The notes under the pieces are model-generated. The model did no database searches, was not told where the DNA came from, and saw only the letters and a program-made list of their open reading frames with translations. Source: Vitis vinifera (Eukaryota; Streptophyta; Magnoliopsida; Vitales; Vitaceae). Taken from it: 64,000 nt of DNA. The position numbers and the translations under genes were made by a program. The stretch lies in the NCBI RefSeq assembly GCF_030704535.1, contig NC_081806.1, forward strand, positions 6,387,501 through 6,451,500, given 5' to 3'. This document shows, piece after piece, positions 23,753 to 34,312 of this stretch (within the stretch, counting starts at the first letter, position 1; each line of letters opens with the position of its first letter).

Positions 23753-26700
23753 ATGGGGGTTGTGGAGAATATGCAGCACAAGGAGCTGTTAAGAGCTGTT
23801 CCTATTGTTAATGGTGGTTATTCTGAAGGAAGGTCAGAAAGAAGATCTCTGGAAAATGGTGACTGTTCTGTTGTTACAACCAGGTATAAGCGGCGGAAGG
23901 TTTCTGCTATCCGTGATTTTCCTCCTGGGTGTGGACCGTTGGCCCGACGAATGCCAAAAGAAGCCTTCGTTTGTGTTGGTGGTAGTGAGAAATTGGATGG
24001 TGGGGGAAAGAGTGAAGATGCTTTGGAGGTTGATGGTGTAAACGTTCCTGGAACTGCAGTTGAGTCAAAATCTCCTAAAGAGTTAGCAAATTCGATTCTA
24101 ACAGAAATGCCTGATACATCCAATGAGTTGCATTCCGTGGTCCAAATGACAGTGATGTCTTCTGATTTGGCACATGGGATTGAATTGATGCATAATGAGC
24201 CTGAGAAAACAGAATCACTGATGTCTGATGCGAGAGTTTTTGAACCAATAAAATCTTTAGAGCAGGAGGCCTCTCAAATATTGAAGGATTTTCATGAAGT
24301 GGAAGAGATGCCTCCACCAGGAAGTGTGAAAGTATCATCGCCGCCTAATGGGCCTATGAATGCTCCTAGTGTTTTGGAGAAGACTGTAACAAAAAAATAT
24401 CCACCTCGGAGAAAAATTTCTGCCATTCGAGACTTCCCTCCATTCTGTGGAAGAAATGCTCCACGTCTTAGTGAGGAAGAGTGTCTGAAAGCTCCTGCTC
24501 CTTCTAAAGGTGCTCCTGCCCCTTCTAAAGGGGCTCCTGCTCCTTCTAAAGGTGCTCCTGCCCCTTCTAAAGGGACTCCTGCTCCTTCTGAAGGCGCTCC
24601 TGCTCCTTCTAAAGGCAAGACTGTGGGTCAGGAGGAGTCTGGTGTGAAAGAAAAGCCACTGACAGAGCCAGTAAGTATTGATGGGAAACAAATGGGAGAG
24701 GATGTTCAAGATAGAGATGTGCTGAAAGAAAAATTGAGAGCAAATGTTTCTAAAAATTCTAGGGACAAAGTTCAAGATGAATTTAAAGGATCAGCTAATA
24801 AAGAATTGAAGAAGCAAGTTACACTAGTCATTTCTTCTGAGGTCAAGATGGAATTTGAAGTTAAAAGGGAACAGAGCATTGGGTCTCCACGGGAGAACAA
24901 TCTTCCTAGACCAGATCAGAAGTCCCAGATCGTTGAGAAAGCAAATGAAGTTTTGGAAGGGAAGGTGGGAAAGGAGATTGTGATTTATTCGAAGGATGAA
25001 AATAGCAAGAGGAAGGTCACAAGTTTATCAGGTAGAGTAAATAAAGTCCCAGCAGGTGACGAGCTTTCACAGGAGAGGGTGACTGTGCTTTGTCTGATGG
25101 CTGCACAAAATTGTCCTTGGAGGAGGCAGGGAAAGGGTGGACTGAACCTGGATAGTGGTATGAGCGGAAGTAAAGGAAAGAAAGATGGTTTAGCTGGGCT
25201 AGAAAAATCTAAATCTATAGTCAGAGCCAAGACTGACAGAGCAGAAAAGTCAGGAGGAAAATCTATAAAGAGGAAATCGTCTCCTACGAGAAGGGCTGAA
25301 AATCTGGGCATGGGTCAACTGGTTGTTAAGGATGAGGAGGATTCTATTGAGCATTATGAAGAACAGGGAGATTTTCATGTGGGTCAGAGACTGCTTGATT
25401 TTAATGTGAGTCTTCCTCCATTTGGTCCCAGCAGTTCAAGTGGTAAAGTTGAGGCTTGTGATTCAATTGTTACCCGAAACAAAGTTAGGGAGACTTTACG
25501 TCTGTTTCAGGCTATCTTTAGAAAGCTCTTGCAGGAAGAAGAAGCAAAGACAAAGCAAGGGGGAAATCCAGTCAGGAGGGTTGACTATCTAGCATCACGC
25601 ATTCTTAAGGATAAAGGGAAACATGTTAACACAGGAAAACAAATAATCGGGCCTGTGCCAGGGGTAGAAGTTGGTGACGAGTTTCAATACAGGGTGGAGC
25701 TTGGAATTATTGGCCTTCATCGCCCAACTCAGGGTGGTATAGATTATAGAAAGCATGATGGAAAAATCCTTGCTACAAGCATAGTAGCTTCTGGAGGTTA
25801 TGCTGATGATTTAGACAACTCAGATGTTTTAATATATTCCGGTCAAGGAGGAAATTTGATAGGTGGGGATAAGCAACCTGAAGATCAAAAGCTTGAACGA
25901 GGAAACCTTGCACTCAAGAATAGTATAGATGCAAAAAATCTGGTAAGAGTAATCCGAGGGTTTAAAGAGACCAAAGCCCCAGAATATATGGATTCAAGAG
26001 CTAAGGTAGTTACAACATACATCTATGATGGGCTGTACTTGGTGGAGAAATACTGGCAGGAAATAGGGCCTCATGGTAAGCTAGTGTTTAAGTTCCAGTT
26101 GAACAGAATTCCAGGTCAACCAGAGCTTGCTTGGAAAGAAGTGAAGAACTCCAAAAAATTTAAAGTACGGGAGGGTCTTTGTGTAGATGATATTTCTATG
26201 GGGAAAGAGCCAATTCCCATTTTTGCTGTGAACACCATAGACGATGAGAAACCTCCGCCATTTACTTACATAACCAGCATGATATATCCTGACTGGTGCC
26301 ACCGTCTTCCTCCAAATGGTTGTGATTGTAGCAATGGGTGCTCAGATTCTGAGAAATGTTCTTGTGCAGTCAAGAATGGAGGAGAGATTCCTTACAACTA
26401 TAATGGAGCTATTGTTGAAGCAAAGCCTTTAGTCTATGAATGTAGTCCTTCTTGCAAATGTTCTCGTTCTTGCCATAACAGAGTCAGTCAGCATGGTATC
26501 AAATTTCAGCTTGAAATTTTCAAAACTGTATCCAGGGGGTGGGGGGTCAGATCTCTGACTTCCATCCCTTCTGGAAGTTTTATATGTGAGTATATAGGAG
26601 AGCTCCTTGAAGACAAGGAAGCTGAACAGAGAACTGGCAATGATGAATATTTGTTTGATATTGGGCACAACTACAATGAAATTCTTTGGGATGGAATTTC

Positions 26701-27025
26701 GACTCTCATGCCTGATGCACAATTGAGTTCTTGCGAAGTTGTGGAGGATGCTGGCTTCACCATTGATGCAGCACAATATGGAAATGTTGGGAGGTTCATC
26801 AACCATAGTTGTTCCCCTAACCTTTATGCCCAAAATGTCCTTTATGATCATGACAACAAGAGGATTCCTCATATCATGCTCTTTGCTGCTGAAAACATTC
26901 CTCCCCTACAGGAGCTGACTTACCATTACAATTATACAATAGATCAGGTTCGTGATTCGAATGGAAATATCAAGAAGAAGAGTTGCTATTGTGGTTCGGA
27001 TGAGTGCACTGGCAGGATGTATTGA
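23753..27025 (+). CDS. SUVH6: Histone H3 lysine-9 methyltransferase, SUVH5/SUVH6 type, intronless
   Basis: An uninterrupted frame of 1090 residues from the ATG at 23753. Domains in order: N-terminal tail with two copies of a basic motif ending in SAIRDFPP-x-CG (about residues 53 and 222); six heptad repeats APAPSKG (about 247-288); an SRA/YDG domain (about 640-795; VGDEFQYR, GLHRPTQGGIDY, YDGLYLVEKYW), which in this family binds methylated cytosine; a Cys-rich pre-SET (about 856-910; CDCSNGCSDSEKCSC); a SET domain (about 925-1065; RGWGVRS, GRFINHSCSPN, ELTYHYNY), where the NHSCSPN motif forms the AdoMet/active site; and a post-SET CYCGSDECTGRMY end. The protein is expected to act in the nucleus, coupling DNA methylation to H3K9me2. 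It is longer than Arabidopsis SUVH5/6 (about 790 residues) because of the extended tail. SUVH5 versus SUVH6 assignment is not certain. Confidence 0.95.
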   Translation: MGVVENMQHKELLRAVPIVNGGYSEGRSERRSLENGDCSVVTTRYKRRKVSAIRDFPPGCGPLARRMPKEAFVCVGGSEKLDGGGKSEDALEVDGVNVPGTAVESKSPKELANSILTEMPDTSNELHSVVQMTVMSSDLAHGIELMHNEPEKTESLMSDARVFEPIKSLEQEASQILKDFHEVEEMPPPGSVKVSSPPNGPMNAPSVLEKTVTKKYPPRRKISAIRDFPPFCGRNAPRLSEEECLKAPAPSKGAPAPSKGAPAPSKGAPAPSKGTPAPSEGAPAPSKGKTVGQEESGVKEKPLTEPVSIDGKQMGEDVQDRDVLKEKLRANVSKNSRDKVQDEFKGSANKELKKQVTLVISSEVKMEFEVKREQSIGSPRENNLPRPDQKSQIVEKANEVLEGKVGKEIVIYSKDENSKRKVTSLSGRVNKVPAGDELSQERVTVLCLMAAQNCPWRRQGKGGLNLDSGMSGSKGKKDGLAGLEKSKSIVRAKTDRAEKSGGKSIKRKSSPTRRAENLGMGQLVVKDEEDSIEHYEEQGDFHVGQRLLDFNVSLPPFGPSSSSGKVEACDSIVTRNKVRETLRLFQAIFRKLLQEEEAKTKQGGNPVRRVDYLASRILKDKGKHVNTGKQIIGPVPGVEVGDEFQYRVELGIIGLHRPTQGGIDYRKHDGKILATSIVASGGYADDLDNSDVLIYSGQGGNLIGGDKQPEDQKLERGNLALKNSIDAKNLVRVIRGFKETKAPEYMDSRAKVVTTYIYDGLYLVEKYWQEIGPHGKLVFKFQLNRIPGQPELAWKEVKNSKKFKVREGLCVDDISMGKEPIPIFAVNTIDDEKPPPFTYITSMIYPDWCHRLPPNGCDCSNGCSDSEKCSCAVKNGGEIPYNYNGAIVEAKPLVYECSPSCKCSRSCHNRVSQHGIKFQLEIFKTVSRGWGVRSLTSIPSGSFICEYIGELLEDKEAEQRTGNDEYLFDIGHNYNEILWDGISTLMPDAQLSSCEVVEDAGFTIDAAQYGNVGRFINHSCSPNLYAQNVLYDHDNKRIPHIMLFAAENIPPLQELTYHYNYTIDQVRDSNGNIKKKSCYCGSDECTGRMY
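24491..24616 (+). repeat. Six 21-bp tandem repeats coding APAPSKG
   Basis: Six in-frame copies of a 21-bp unit encode (A/T)PAPS(K/E)G within the SUVH tail. Synonymous and a few coding differences separate the copies. The tract is expected to be length-polymorphic and disordered. Confidence 0.95.
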
Positions 27026-27166
27026 GGCAGAGTAGCTGAAAAGAATTGGAGAACTCCAGATTGGTGATTCCCTGCACATTCTCACTGTAAGATCTTTGCC
27101 TAACCTCCCCTACAGTGCATATCATGCATATTTTTTGCTGTCTTAAGAAACCCATAGAAAATGACT
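27026..27166 (+). other. SUVH 3' untranslated region up to the Copia insertion
   Basis: 140 bp lie between the SUVH stop and the retrotransposon. The native downstream sequence resumes at 31642 after the element, so the original 3' UTR or terminator region was probably interrupted. Confidence 0.5.
27162..27166. repeat. Left copy of Copia target-site duplication (TGACT)
   Basis: TGACT immediately precedes the TGTAGAAG end of the element and is repeated exactly at 31642-31646. Confidence 0.9.
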
Positions 27167-27375
27167 TGTAGAAGAAAAGAGATGAAAGGAATGAAAGGTA
27201 TAAAATTATTTTCCTTAATCTTTTGCCTGTACAAAGACTCACATATATATATACAAAAAAATCTTAACATCTAAATAGAGAACTTTCCTAACTCAATTAC
27301 AACACATCCCTTTAATAAGGGGATTACCTAATTCTCTCTTAAAAATCACGACTTTCCTAATTTTATTTTTCCACA
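27167..27375 (-). repeat. 3' LTR of the Copia element
   Basis: On the minus strand it runs TGTGGAAAAATA...CTTCTACA, with TG..CA ends. It is 209 bp, longer than the other LTR mainly through a 9-bp duplication ('aatgaaagg') and extra TA/A units. Confidence 0.93.
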
Positions 27376-27387
27376 CTTTCTCTCAAA
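27376..27387 (-). other. Polypurine tract of the Copia element
   Basis: Minus-strand TTTGAGAGAAAG lies directly before the 3' LTR, the expected position for plus-strand priming. Confidence 0.6.
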
Positions 27388-27745
27388 CTGGTGAATAAAT
27401 GTTTTCCATTCCCAGCTTGGATATACTCGTTTGAAACTTTGTACTGCTTAAAATTTTTATGAGTATATCTACAAGTTGGGGGTCAGTAGATATATAAGGA
27501 GTATATATCAACCCACTATCTAGTTTTCCCTTAATAAAATGTCTGTCTATCTCTATGTGTTTCGTTTGATCATGTTGCATTGGATTATGTGTAATGCTGA
27601 TTGCAGATTTATTGTTACGGTAAAGTCTCATTGGGCCATCCCATTTAATCTTTAAATCTTCCAATATAATCTTCAACCATAGTAGTTCACAAACTCTTTC
27701 TGCCGTTGCTCGAAATTTTGCTTCGGCACCAGACCTCGCCACCAA
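27383..27745 (-). pseudogene. Copia RNase H domain fragment
   Basis: The minus-strand frame holds the Copia RNase H signature: AEAKFRATAERVCELLWLK, then LYRNNKSAISITHNP (usual CDNxSAI; here RNN replaces the Asp-containing CDN), and KHIEIDRHFIKGKL. The Asp-to-Asn-type change at a catalytic position and the break from the RT frame indicate decay. Confidence 0.85.
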
Positions 27746-28790
27746 ACTCTATTTCTTACTTCTCCATGTTACTGGATTCCCACTAAGAAAGGTGCAATAC
27801 CCAGTGGTTAATCTTCTATCCACCATAGATTCAACATAATCGACATCTATGTATACTTAGAGTATTAGTCTTGAGTTTTATTTAAATAGGATGCCCTTTC
27901 TTGGAGACCCCTTAAGATACTGTAACACTTGGTTAGCAGCTTGCGGATGAACCTCTTTTGAAATGTGCATGAATTGGGTAATCACACTCACAATATATGC
28001 TATATTTGGTCTTGTATGAGAGAGATAGATGAGTCTTCCTACTAGATGTTGATACATCTCTCTATCCACCGCAACATCTTCCTCAACCTTTCCAAGATTA
28101 TTATTAGGATCTATTGGGGTGCTTGCTGGTTTACATGCCAACTTCCTTGTTTCTTTGACAAGGTTTTTTTATATATTTTTGTTGAGAAATAAAGATTCTT
28201 TGCTTAGAGTATGCAACTTTGATTCTTAGGAAATATTTCAACATTCCTAACTCTTTAATCTCAAACTCCTTGATCAAGCATTGCTTTAAAGTTTGTCGTT
28301 CCTTTTTATCATTTCCCGTCACAATGATATCATCTACATATATCAGAAGAGTTGTAACTCTTTGAATGCTTAAAGAACAACGTATGATCTCCTCGACTTG
28401 GTCTGTATCCCATTTTTTCATCAGTTTAGCAAATCTCCCAAACCACGCCCTTGGAGACTGTTTCAGCCCGTATAGAACTTTCTTCAGCTTACACACTTTT
28501 TTAGTGACTGAGTCACTTCCATATAAATTTATTCTTCTAGATCTCCATTTATAAATGCATTTTTGACATCGAACTGTTGTAGATCCCAATTATAAAAATT
28601 CTGAGTGTGTTCATCTTGGCAACTGGAATAAATGTCTCTAGATAATCCATGCCATATGTCTAAGTATATCCTTTAGCCACCAATCTCGCCTTGTACCTCA
28701 CTAGTGTCCCATTTGCTCTATACTTAACAGTATAGACCCACTTACATCCCATTGGTCTTTTTTCCTGTAGACAAATCTATTAACTCGCAA
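27746..28790 (-). pseudogene. Copia reverse transcriptase, frameshifted
   Basis: Minus-strand translation shows the RT of Copia in several frames: [11 protein letters not shown] near 28650-28680, KKVLYGLKQSPRAWFGRF near 28460, the catalytic LLIYVDDIIVTGND near 28330, and the connection region MACKPASTPID...LVGRLIYLSHTRPNIAY at 27960-28141. The YVDD motif is intact, but stops and shifts split the domain into at least three frames. Confidence 0.88.
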
Positions 28791-28799
28791 GTTTTATTT

Positions 28800-29980
28800 T
28801 TCTCCAGGGTCTCCGTTTTTGCATTCATGGTTTGTCTCCAATTCTCATTGGTTTGTGGGTTTTTCATACTGAAGTTCTGATTTAATTTGTAAGGGAGGAC
28901 GAGAGACTTTTACCTCATTTCTAGAAGTTGGTTCAGATTCTTGGACTTGTATAAGTTGAGGAACTACAACTTTTTTTCTTGAGTGCACTTTGCCAATCAT
29001 TCAATTCTCAAAAGTAGACTCAATGGATGGCTCAGATTTAGAGGAGGGTACATATACTGGATCAGACACTTTAGGAGGGTCAATAGGGAAGGGATCAGTG
29101 AAACAAAAATCCTGATCCTTGTCTTCCTCGATGGAATTCTCCCCCTGAAGATAGGGAATGAGAAAATAAGACTTGCTTTCGTTGAAAGTAACACCAGTCG
29201 ATAAATTTTATTTTTGAATGGTGGATGGTAACACTTATATCCCTTTTGAGTTGACAAATATCCTACACGCTCTTGGGTCCAATTTTCCCCTATTTGGACC
29301 GTGAACATGCACAAATGACACACACCAAAATATCTTAGGAATGAGATGGTTTGTGTTTCTCATATTAGGATAAAATGATGAAAGTATTTTCATGGGACTT
29401 TTGAAACCTAAGACTTTGTAAGGTAATCGGTTGATGGGATATGTGGCGGTTAAGACGGTTTTCCTCTAATAAGATTTAGGCACATGTGTTTAGAACAAAA
29501 AAACTTGTGTTGTATCAAGGAGATGACCATTTTTCCTCACAACAACTCCATTTTGCTGTGGGGTGTTTACACATGATGCCTCATGAATTATACCGTCTTG
29601 ATGAAAGTATGAAGTTAGGATTTGATTGAAATAATCTCTGGCGTTGTCCGACCAAAACCTCTTGATAGTGACACCAAACTAGGTTTTTATCATGTTAGGA
29701 AAATTTGGGAGAACAAAACTCACATCAAATTTGTGTTTAAGTAAGAAAATTCAAGAGACCCTAGTACAATCATCGATGAAAGACACAAACTAGCGTGCCC
29801 CACATATATTTGGAATAGGAGAAGGACCTCAAATATCACTATGGATAAGATATAGAGGCTTTGAACTTCTTTTATCACTGATTGAAAATGTTGAATGCTT
29901 GTGTATAGCTAGTTCACATGCCTCACAATGAAAGCTCTCAATATCTAATTTCTCAAATAGAGAAGGAAACAAGATCTTAA
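28800..29980 (-). pseudogene. Copia integrase, broken
   Basis: Six-frame reading on the minus strand gives integrase-like phrases in order from 29960 downward: a His/Cys zinc-binding end (FHCEACELAIHKHS), a catalytic-core piece (FIDDCTRVSWIFLLKHKF), then TPQQNGVVVRKNGH and a C-terminal extension. Several stop codons interrupt it. No intact frame exceeds about 110 codons. Confidence 0.75.
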
Positions 29981-30111
29981 GAGTTCTAAATAACGGATGT
30001 CCAAGCCTATGATGATGAAGTAAAATTTTTTCTTTATTGAAAAGATGGGGCTAAAAAAGGAGATACAAATGATTTGCTTGGTGTCTCAAGGTAGTAAAGC
30101 CCGTTATGTTT

Positions 30112-30620
30112 CTAAGCAAGTCCAATCATTCCTAAATTTTGGTCTTGAAATACATAGTGAGTAAGGTAAAAAATGACATTGCAACCAAAATCTTGTGTAA
30201 GTTTTTGTATAGAAACAAGATTAGTAGACAACTTTGGAACATGAAACACATTTCTAAGTGTGAATGTGAGACTAATTTGGATATCTCCTACACCTGCAAT
30301 GGTGCTTAATGAACCATTGACTATGACTATTTTCCTACTGTTTGGACAAGGGTTATATTTGTTAAATTGGTAAGATGAACGAGTCATGTGAATTGTGACA
30401 CCTAAATCTATAACCCATGAGTTGACAAAGGTTTTATATGAGATTTTTAATCCACAAATGGGAATAGGAAACTTACTTGAAAGTGCTAAAGAGTACGTAC
30501 ATGAAGGTTTCTCAAGATTTCCCTACAAAATTCTTAGTTTTTCAATCTCCTCCTGACTGAATCCGCTTGGTTTCAGGGATCTTTTTTCAACTGTTTGAAC
30601 AGAAGACAAGTGTGCTTGTC
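30112..30620 (-). pseudogene. Copia gag-pol linker and protease fragment
   Basis: Upstream of the integrase, minus-strand sequence encodes SGFSQEEIEKLRIL then a stop, followed by SWVIDLGVTIHMTRSS, the aspartic-protease region. The family has D-S-G or D-T-G at the active site; here it reads D-L-G. NVFHVPKLSTNLVSIQKLT follows, the usual sequence before the integrase. Confidence 0.8.
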
Positions 30621-31429
30621 CAATATCCTTTTGCTGCCCTCTATTGTAATTGGTTGTTATTCCTTTAGATTGAGTAGTGGTTTCTGATACCTTTTACTTT
30701 TTTTTTTCTTTTTAATTTAAGAAAAAAAACAAACCTTTTAAAAACTTTCTCTTTTAAAAATATAAAAGAAACTTGAGGATTTAAATAACATGCGGAGTCG
30801 TGTTATAGCCTAGTGGACAGTAGTCTCTAGTTTCCTTTGCGATGGGTTCATGATCTCCAGTTGTATTGACGATGCAAAGATGACGGTGGTCTCTGATTGC
30901 TTTTGCAATGGGTTCGTGATTGAAGGCCACCTGTAGAGATTAGAAGGAGCAGCCACAATAGTGCGTCGAAGGTCTAGCTCTCTTGACGATCATGGAAGTG
31001 ACATCAAACCATTATTTTTGACGATATTGGAGGCATGGGAACGACTTGTAGTCGCTAGGTATTTTGTTGTGCACATGAGGTATTCACGATCTTTGTTTGC
31101 AGCAAAGGCGATGGCTCTGTCTCTTGATCAGTGATGACATACGTCAATGGATCTTCACCGACGCAAGGAGATCGAGGATGATGGCTTGACCTTTCTAGTA
31201 GTGGCGCGATAGTAGTGCAGGAAGGAGAGGTTTGTGGTGTGAGGACGAGACGATGGCAATGCAAGGTGGAGACGAGTACGACGTGATCTTGTGCTTCCAA
31301 ATGTGGCGTGGTGCAGAAAAAGAGAGACACCCTTAAAGGTCGACAATGAAGGTCGACACTAAAGTTGGAACTTAGGTGATTAAGGCCATAAGCAAAGGTT
31401 CTCTTCTTGGTTCCTAGGTTTATGAGCCT

Positions 31430-31444
31430 AGGGCTCTGATACCA
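31430..31444 (-). other. Primer-binding site (initiator Met-tRNA type)
   Basis: On the minus strand TGGTATCAGAGCCC follows the 5' LTR directly. This is the classical plant Copia PBS complementary to the 3' part of initiator Met-tRNA. Confidence 0.88.
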
Positions 31445-31641
31445 TGTAGAAGAAAAGAGATGAAAGGTATAAAATTATTTTCCTTAATCTTTTGCTTGTA
31501 CGAAGACTCACATATATATACAAAAAATCCTAGCACCTAAATAGAAAACTTTCCTAACTCAATTACAACAAATCCCTTTGATAAGGGGATTACCTGATTC
31601 TCTCTCCAAAATCACAACTTTCCTAATTTTATTCTTCCACA
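31445..31641 (-). repeat. 5' LTR of the Copia element
   Basis: 197 bp, TGTGGAAGAATA...CTTCTACA on the minus strand, followed by the PBS. It contains an AT-rich 'tatatatgtgag' stretch that could act as a TATA region. Confidence 0.93.
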
Positions 31642-31646
31642 TGACT
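31642..31646. repeat. Right copy of Copia target-site duplication (TGACT)
   Basis: Exact match of the 27162-27166 pentamer, directly after the CA/TG terminus of the element. Confidence 0.9.
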
Positions 31647-32780
31647 CATCCTCATTTCTATTAAATTTCAATACATGGATTCACGCCCATGACAAAACAT
31701 AAGCTCCGGTGATATTGAAGACTTATATGACATGAGATAATAGAATAAGAACAAAATTTAATGTGCAATATTTTGCTATTGCTCCATGTATGATTTTGGA
31801 AAATGTTGTGACAGATGCCATGATATTATAGGTTTTAATGGCAAAGAGAAACTTGGTGGAAAGAAACAAAACAAGCAAGCACTCAAAGAAGACAGACTGT
31901 TTGTGGTTTGGTTTAATTCATGTGTCCATCAAAAAACATGATCAAGTTTCGCTTAGAATTTAGATGAGTATAAAAAATGGTGTTCAAACTCTCAAACCCT
32001 AACTCTTCAAACTATGGGTGCTTTTTTTTTTTTCCCACAAACCCCAAAGTCCCTTGTTTTTATTTGGGTCAAACCCCTCATCACTTTCACAAGTCCATCC
32101 ATTCCTTTTTTTCCATACAGTAGAATAGGCACAAAGGAGCATCCCCCAAAACTTCTTGCTTTTATTTCCCACAAAAGCACTACACCACTCTGGTAAGATC
32201 TCCTTGATCTCTTGAGGGAGGGTACTAATGATTAAAGACTTCTTTTACAAGGAATGCTGATTTGATTAGTTATTTCCTCCTTTTGTTTGCATATACAAAA
32301 TCTATGCACTAGAGGCTATCTCCTCGTCATAAGCTAATCCATAGTAAGAATTTCTTGCATATACAAAATCTATGCACTAGAGGTTATCACCTCGTCATAA
32401 GCTAATTCATAGTAAGAATTTCACCCATGTAACCTCTCACACAAAGAGACACATTTTAGAAGGAGCATTTGAAGTCCAAATATTCTCTAGGGGTGAATGA
32501 AATTGAGTTCCCTGAGGAAGAAAAAAAAAATAGAGGAACTGCTTTCAACCCCACTTGTCCTCAAGTTTTGCAGCAAAAGGGTCTCCACTGATGTCAACTC
32601 CCAATCTTTGAATTCTGAAATCTCCTTTTGAATCTAGGTAACCAATGACCAACCACCTTTTTGCTACTCTCACACCATATATTAAGCCAACTCAAGTATC
32701 TTTCATCCATTAATCTTCAACTCAGGCATCTTTGTGCAAAGCTGAAACATACAGGATAATGATCTTTTAATGCTACCTCC
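31647..32780. other. Intergenic DNA between the Copia element and LINE remnants
   Basis: The first part should be the original SUVH downstream flank. No gene is seen. It contains poly(T)/poly(A) runs and a 68-bp tandem duplication at 32287-32422. From about 32520 the minus strand may already include weak LINE 3' sequence. Confidence 0.45.
32287..32422. repeat. Tandem duplication, period 68 bp, two copies
   Basis: The unit starts 'ttgcatatacaaaatctatg' at 32287 and again at 32355 and ends 'agtaagaatttc'. The copies differ at only a few positions. It is non-coding. Confidence 0.93.
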
Positions 32781-32782
32781 CC

Positions 32783-34035
32783 TCACCATACATCAAGCCA
32801 AAACTTGGCCCTCCTCCCACTTCTTACCTCAAGTCTCGTTCTACCAAAGAAGATCTCACACTCCGCTAATGGCTGTCCAAAGACTTGTCCTATGCGTCTC
32901 CCTCCCCATCCTTTAGCAGCAACCCTCCTCTTCCTGCCCAAACTTGAAGATAAGGACTCTCCTCCAAATGTCATCATTCTCTATGTATAACCTCCAAAAG
33001 TATTTTCCTAACTATACTTTGTCAAGCAGAGAAAGATTTCTGTATCCTAGACCACATAATGGAAGTCCATTTCACTAAGTGAATTTTTCTCTCCAAAACC
33101 ACCAACCCACAGAAAGTCATATTGACACTTCTTCAGTTTTTTTTCCTCACTTTACTTGGGATCACAAAGGAAGACAAAAGATGTACCAGAAACGTGAAAA
33201 AGTGCTCACAAGCAGCGGAAGTCTTCCTCCCTCCTCAAACGTTAGCTCTTCCATAGAGTAAGTCATTTCTCAAACCTCTCTTCCACAGTATGCCAAAGAG
33301 AAAAGGACTTAAGGGAGTGCCTAGAGGCAAACCCAGATAAATAAAAGGCAAAGATGCACTTTTGCAACCAAACCATGACACAGCTTTTTCTAAGTCCATT
33401 TCATTCCCAATTGGAATAAGCTCACTCTTGCCAAAATTAATTCTAAGTTTAGAGACCAATTCAAAACAAAAGAGTATCCACCTTTAGCAGAGGAACTGCA
33501 CACTATAGGCCTCACACGACCAAAGGGTATCATTCGTAAATAGGAGATAAAAGAGTTCCACAGCTTGACCCCTTCTTCCCCAACCTCGATCCATTGACAA
33601 AACCATCCTCTCCCCTTTACAAATCAAACAACTTAGAGTTCTATAATCAGGAGAAGAGAAGATTATCCTGACTCAAATGTCTTAACATTTGAAAGAAACG
33701 AATGTGGCTCCAATTGACCACTATTGAAAAGTACACCATAGACATGAAAAATGGGATCCATCTGATCCATTTTCTGGCCAAAACTAATGTGCATAATTGA
33801 TAGCAAAAAATAACCCGTCCTACTTTTCAGTCTTAAATCAATAGCCTCATTAGCAATCGATATTGGATACAAAATCTGTCTCTCCTTTGTAAAGCATTAT
33901 GAGAATCAGAGGTCAACCTTCCATTAATCTTCAACAATTAACTTAATGCTAGCATTTTAGTAAGAAGATTATACAACCCACCCACTAAGGTCATTGGCCT
34001 AAATTCTTTTGTATGAGATTATATATACATGCACT
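32783..34035 (-). mobile_element. LINE fragment A (reverse transcriptase to C-terminal region), minus strand
   Basis: Minus-strand translations in broken frames give LINE (L1-type) RT pieces in the right order: LVGGLYNLLTKMLA near 34000, IANEAIDLRLKSRTG near 33850, INFGKSELIPIG and IYLGLPLGTPLSPF near 33420-33330, and GRRAKFWLDVW near 32790. The catalytic core between the second and third pieces is largely lost. It is heavily decayed and has no coding capacity. Confidence 0.78.
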
Positions 34036-34312
34036 AATGCACCCTCTTGGGTTGGTGATTCAGCAGGTGTAGAGAGAATGAGATTTTGAGAGGAAAAAAT
34101 CTTCATTATATATGGAATATGTTGGGCATTTTTGGAATTTTAATAATAGTTTTGTAATTTTATCTATAAATGGGTAGAACTGGGATGAGTGATATTAAAC
34201 CAAAAACAGCCTGATCTCAATTTGGGTTTGAGTAAAAAATCCATATATGCCTTTACCTTGAATACCACTTCACCAAGTTTGGCTCATTAGGGGTAGGGGT
34301 AGGTTGGACTGG

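Larger units (their letters stand above)
27167..31641 (-). mobile_element. Degenerate Ty1/Copia LTR retrotransposon, minus strand
   Basis: A 4.5-kb element with about 200-bp LTRs at both ends, a primer-binding site next to the right-hand (5') LTR, a purine-rich tract before the left-hand (3') LTR, and a 5-bp target duplication. On the minus strand the order is protease, integrase, reverse transcriptase, RNase H, which defines Copia. Frames are broken by stops and shifts, and the leader region (30690-31444) shows no recognisable gag, so it is not autonomous. By eye the LTRs differ at about 13 substitutions over roughly 195 aligned bases plus small indels, so the insertion is not recent. Confidence 0.93.

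Noticed and set aside
24292..25311. Long minus-strand frames inside the SUVH gene
   Set aside because: Antisense shadows of the coding repeat and coding bias; the plus-strand frame carries all recognised domains.
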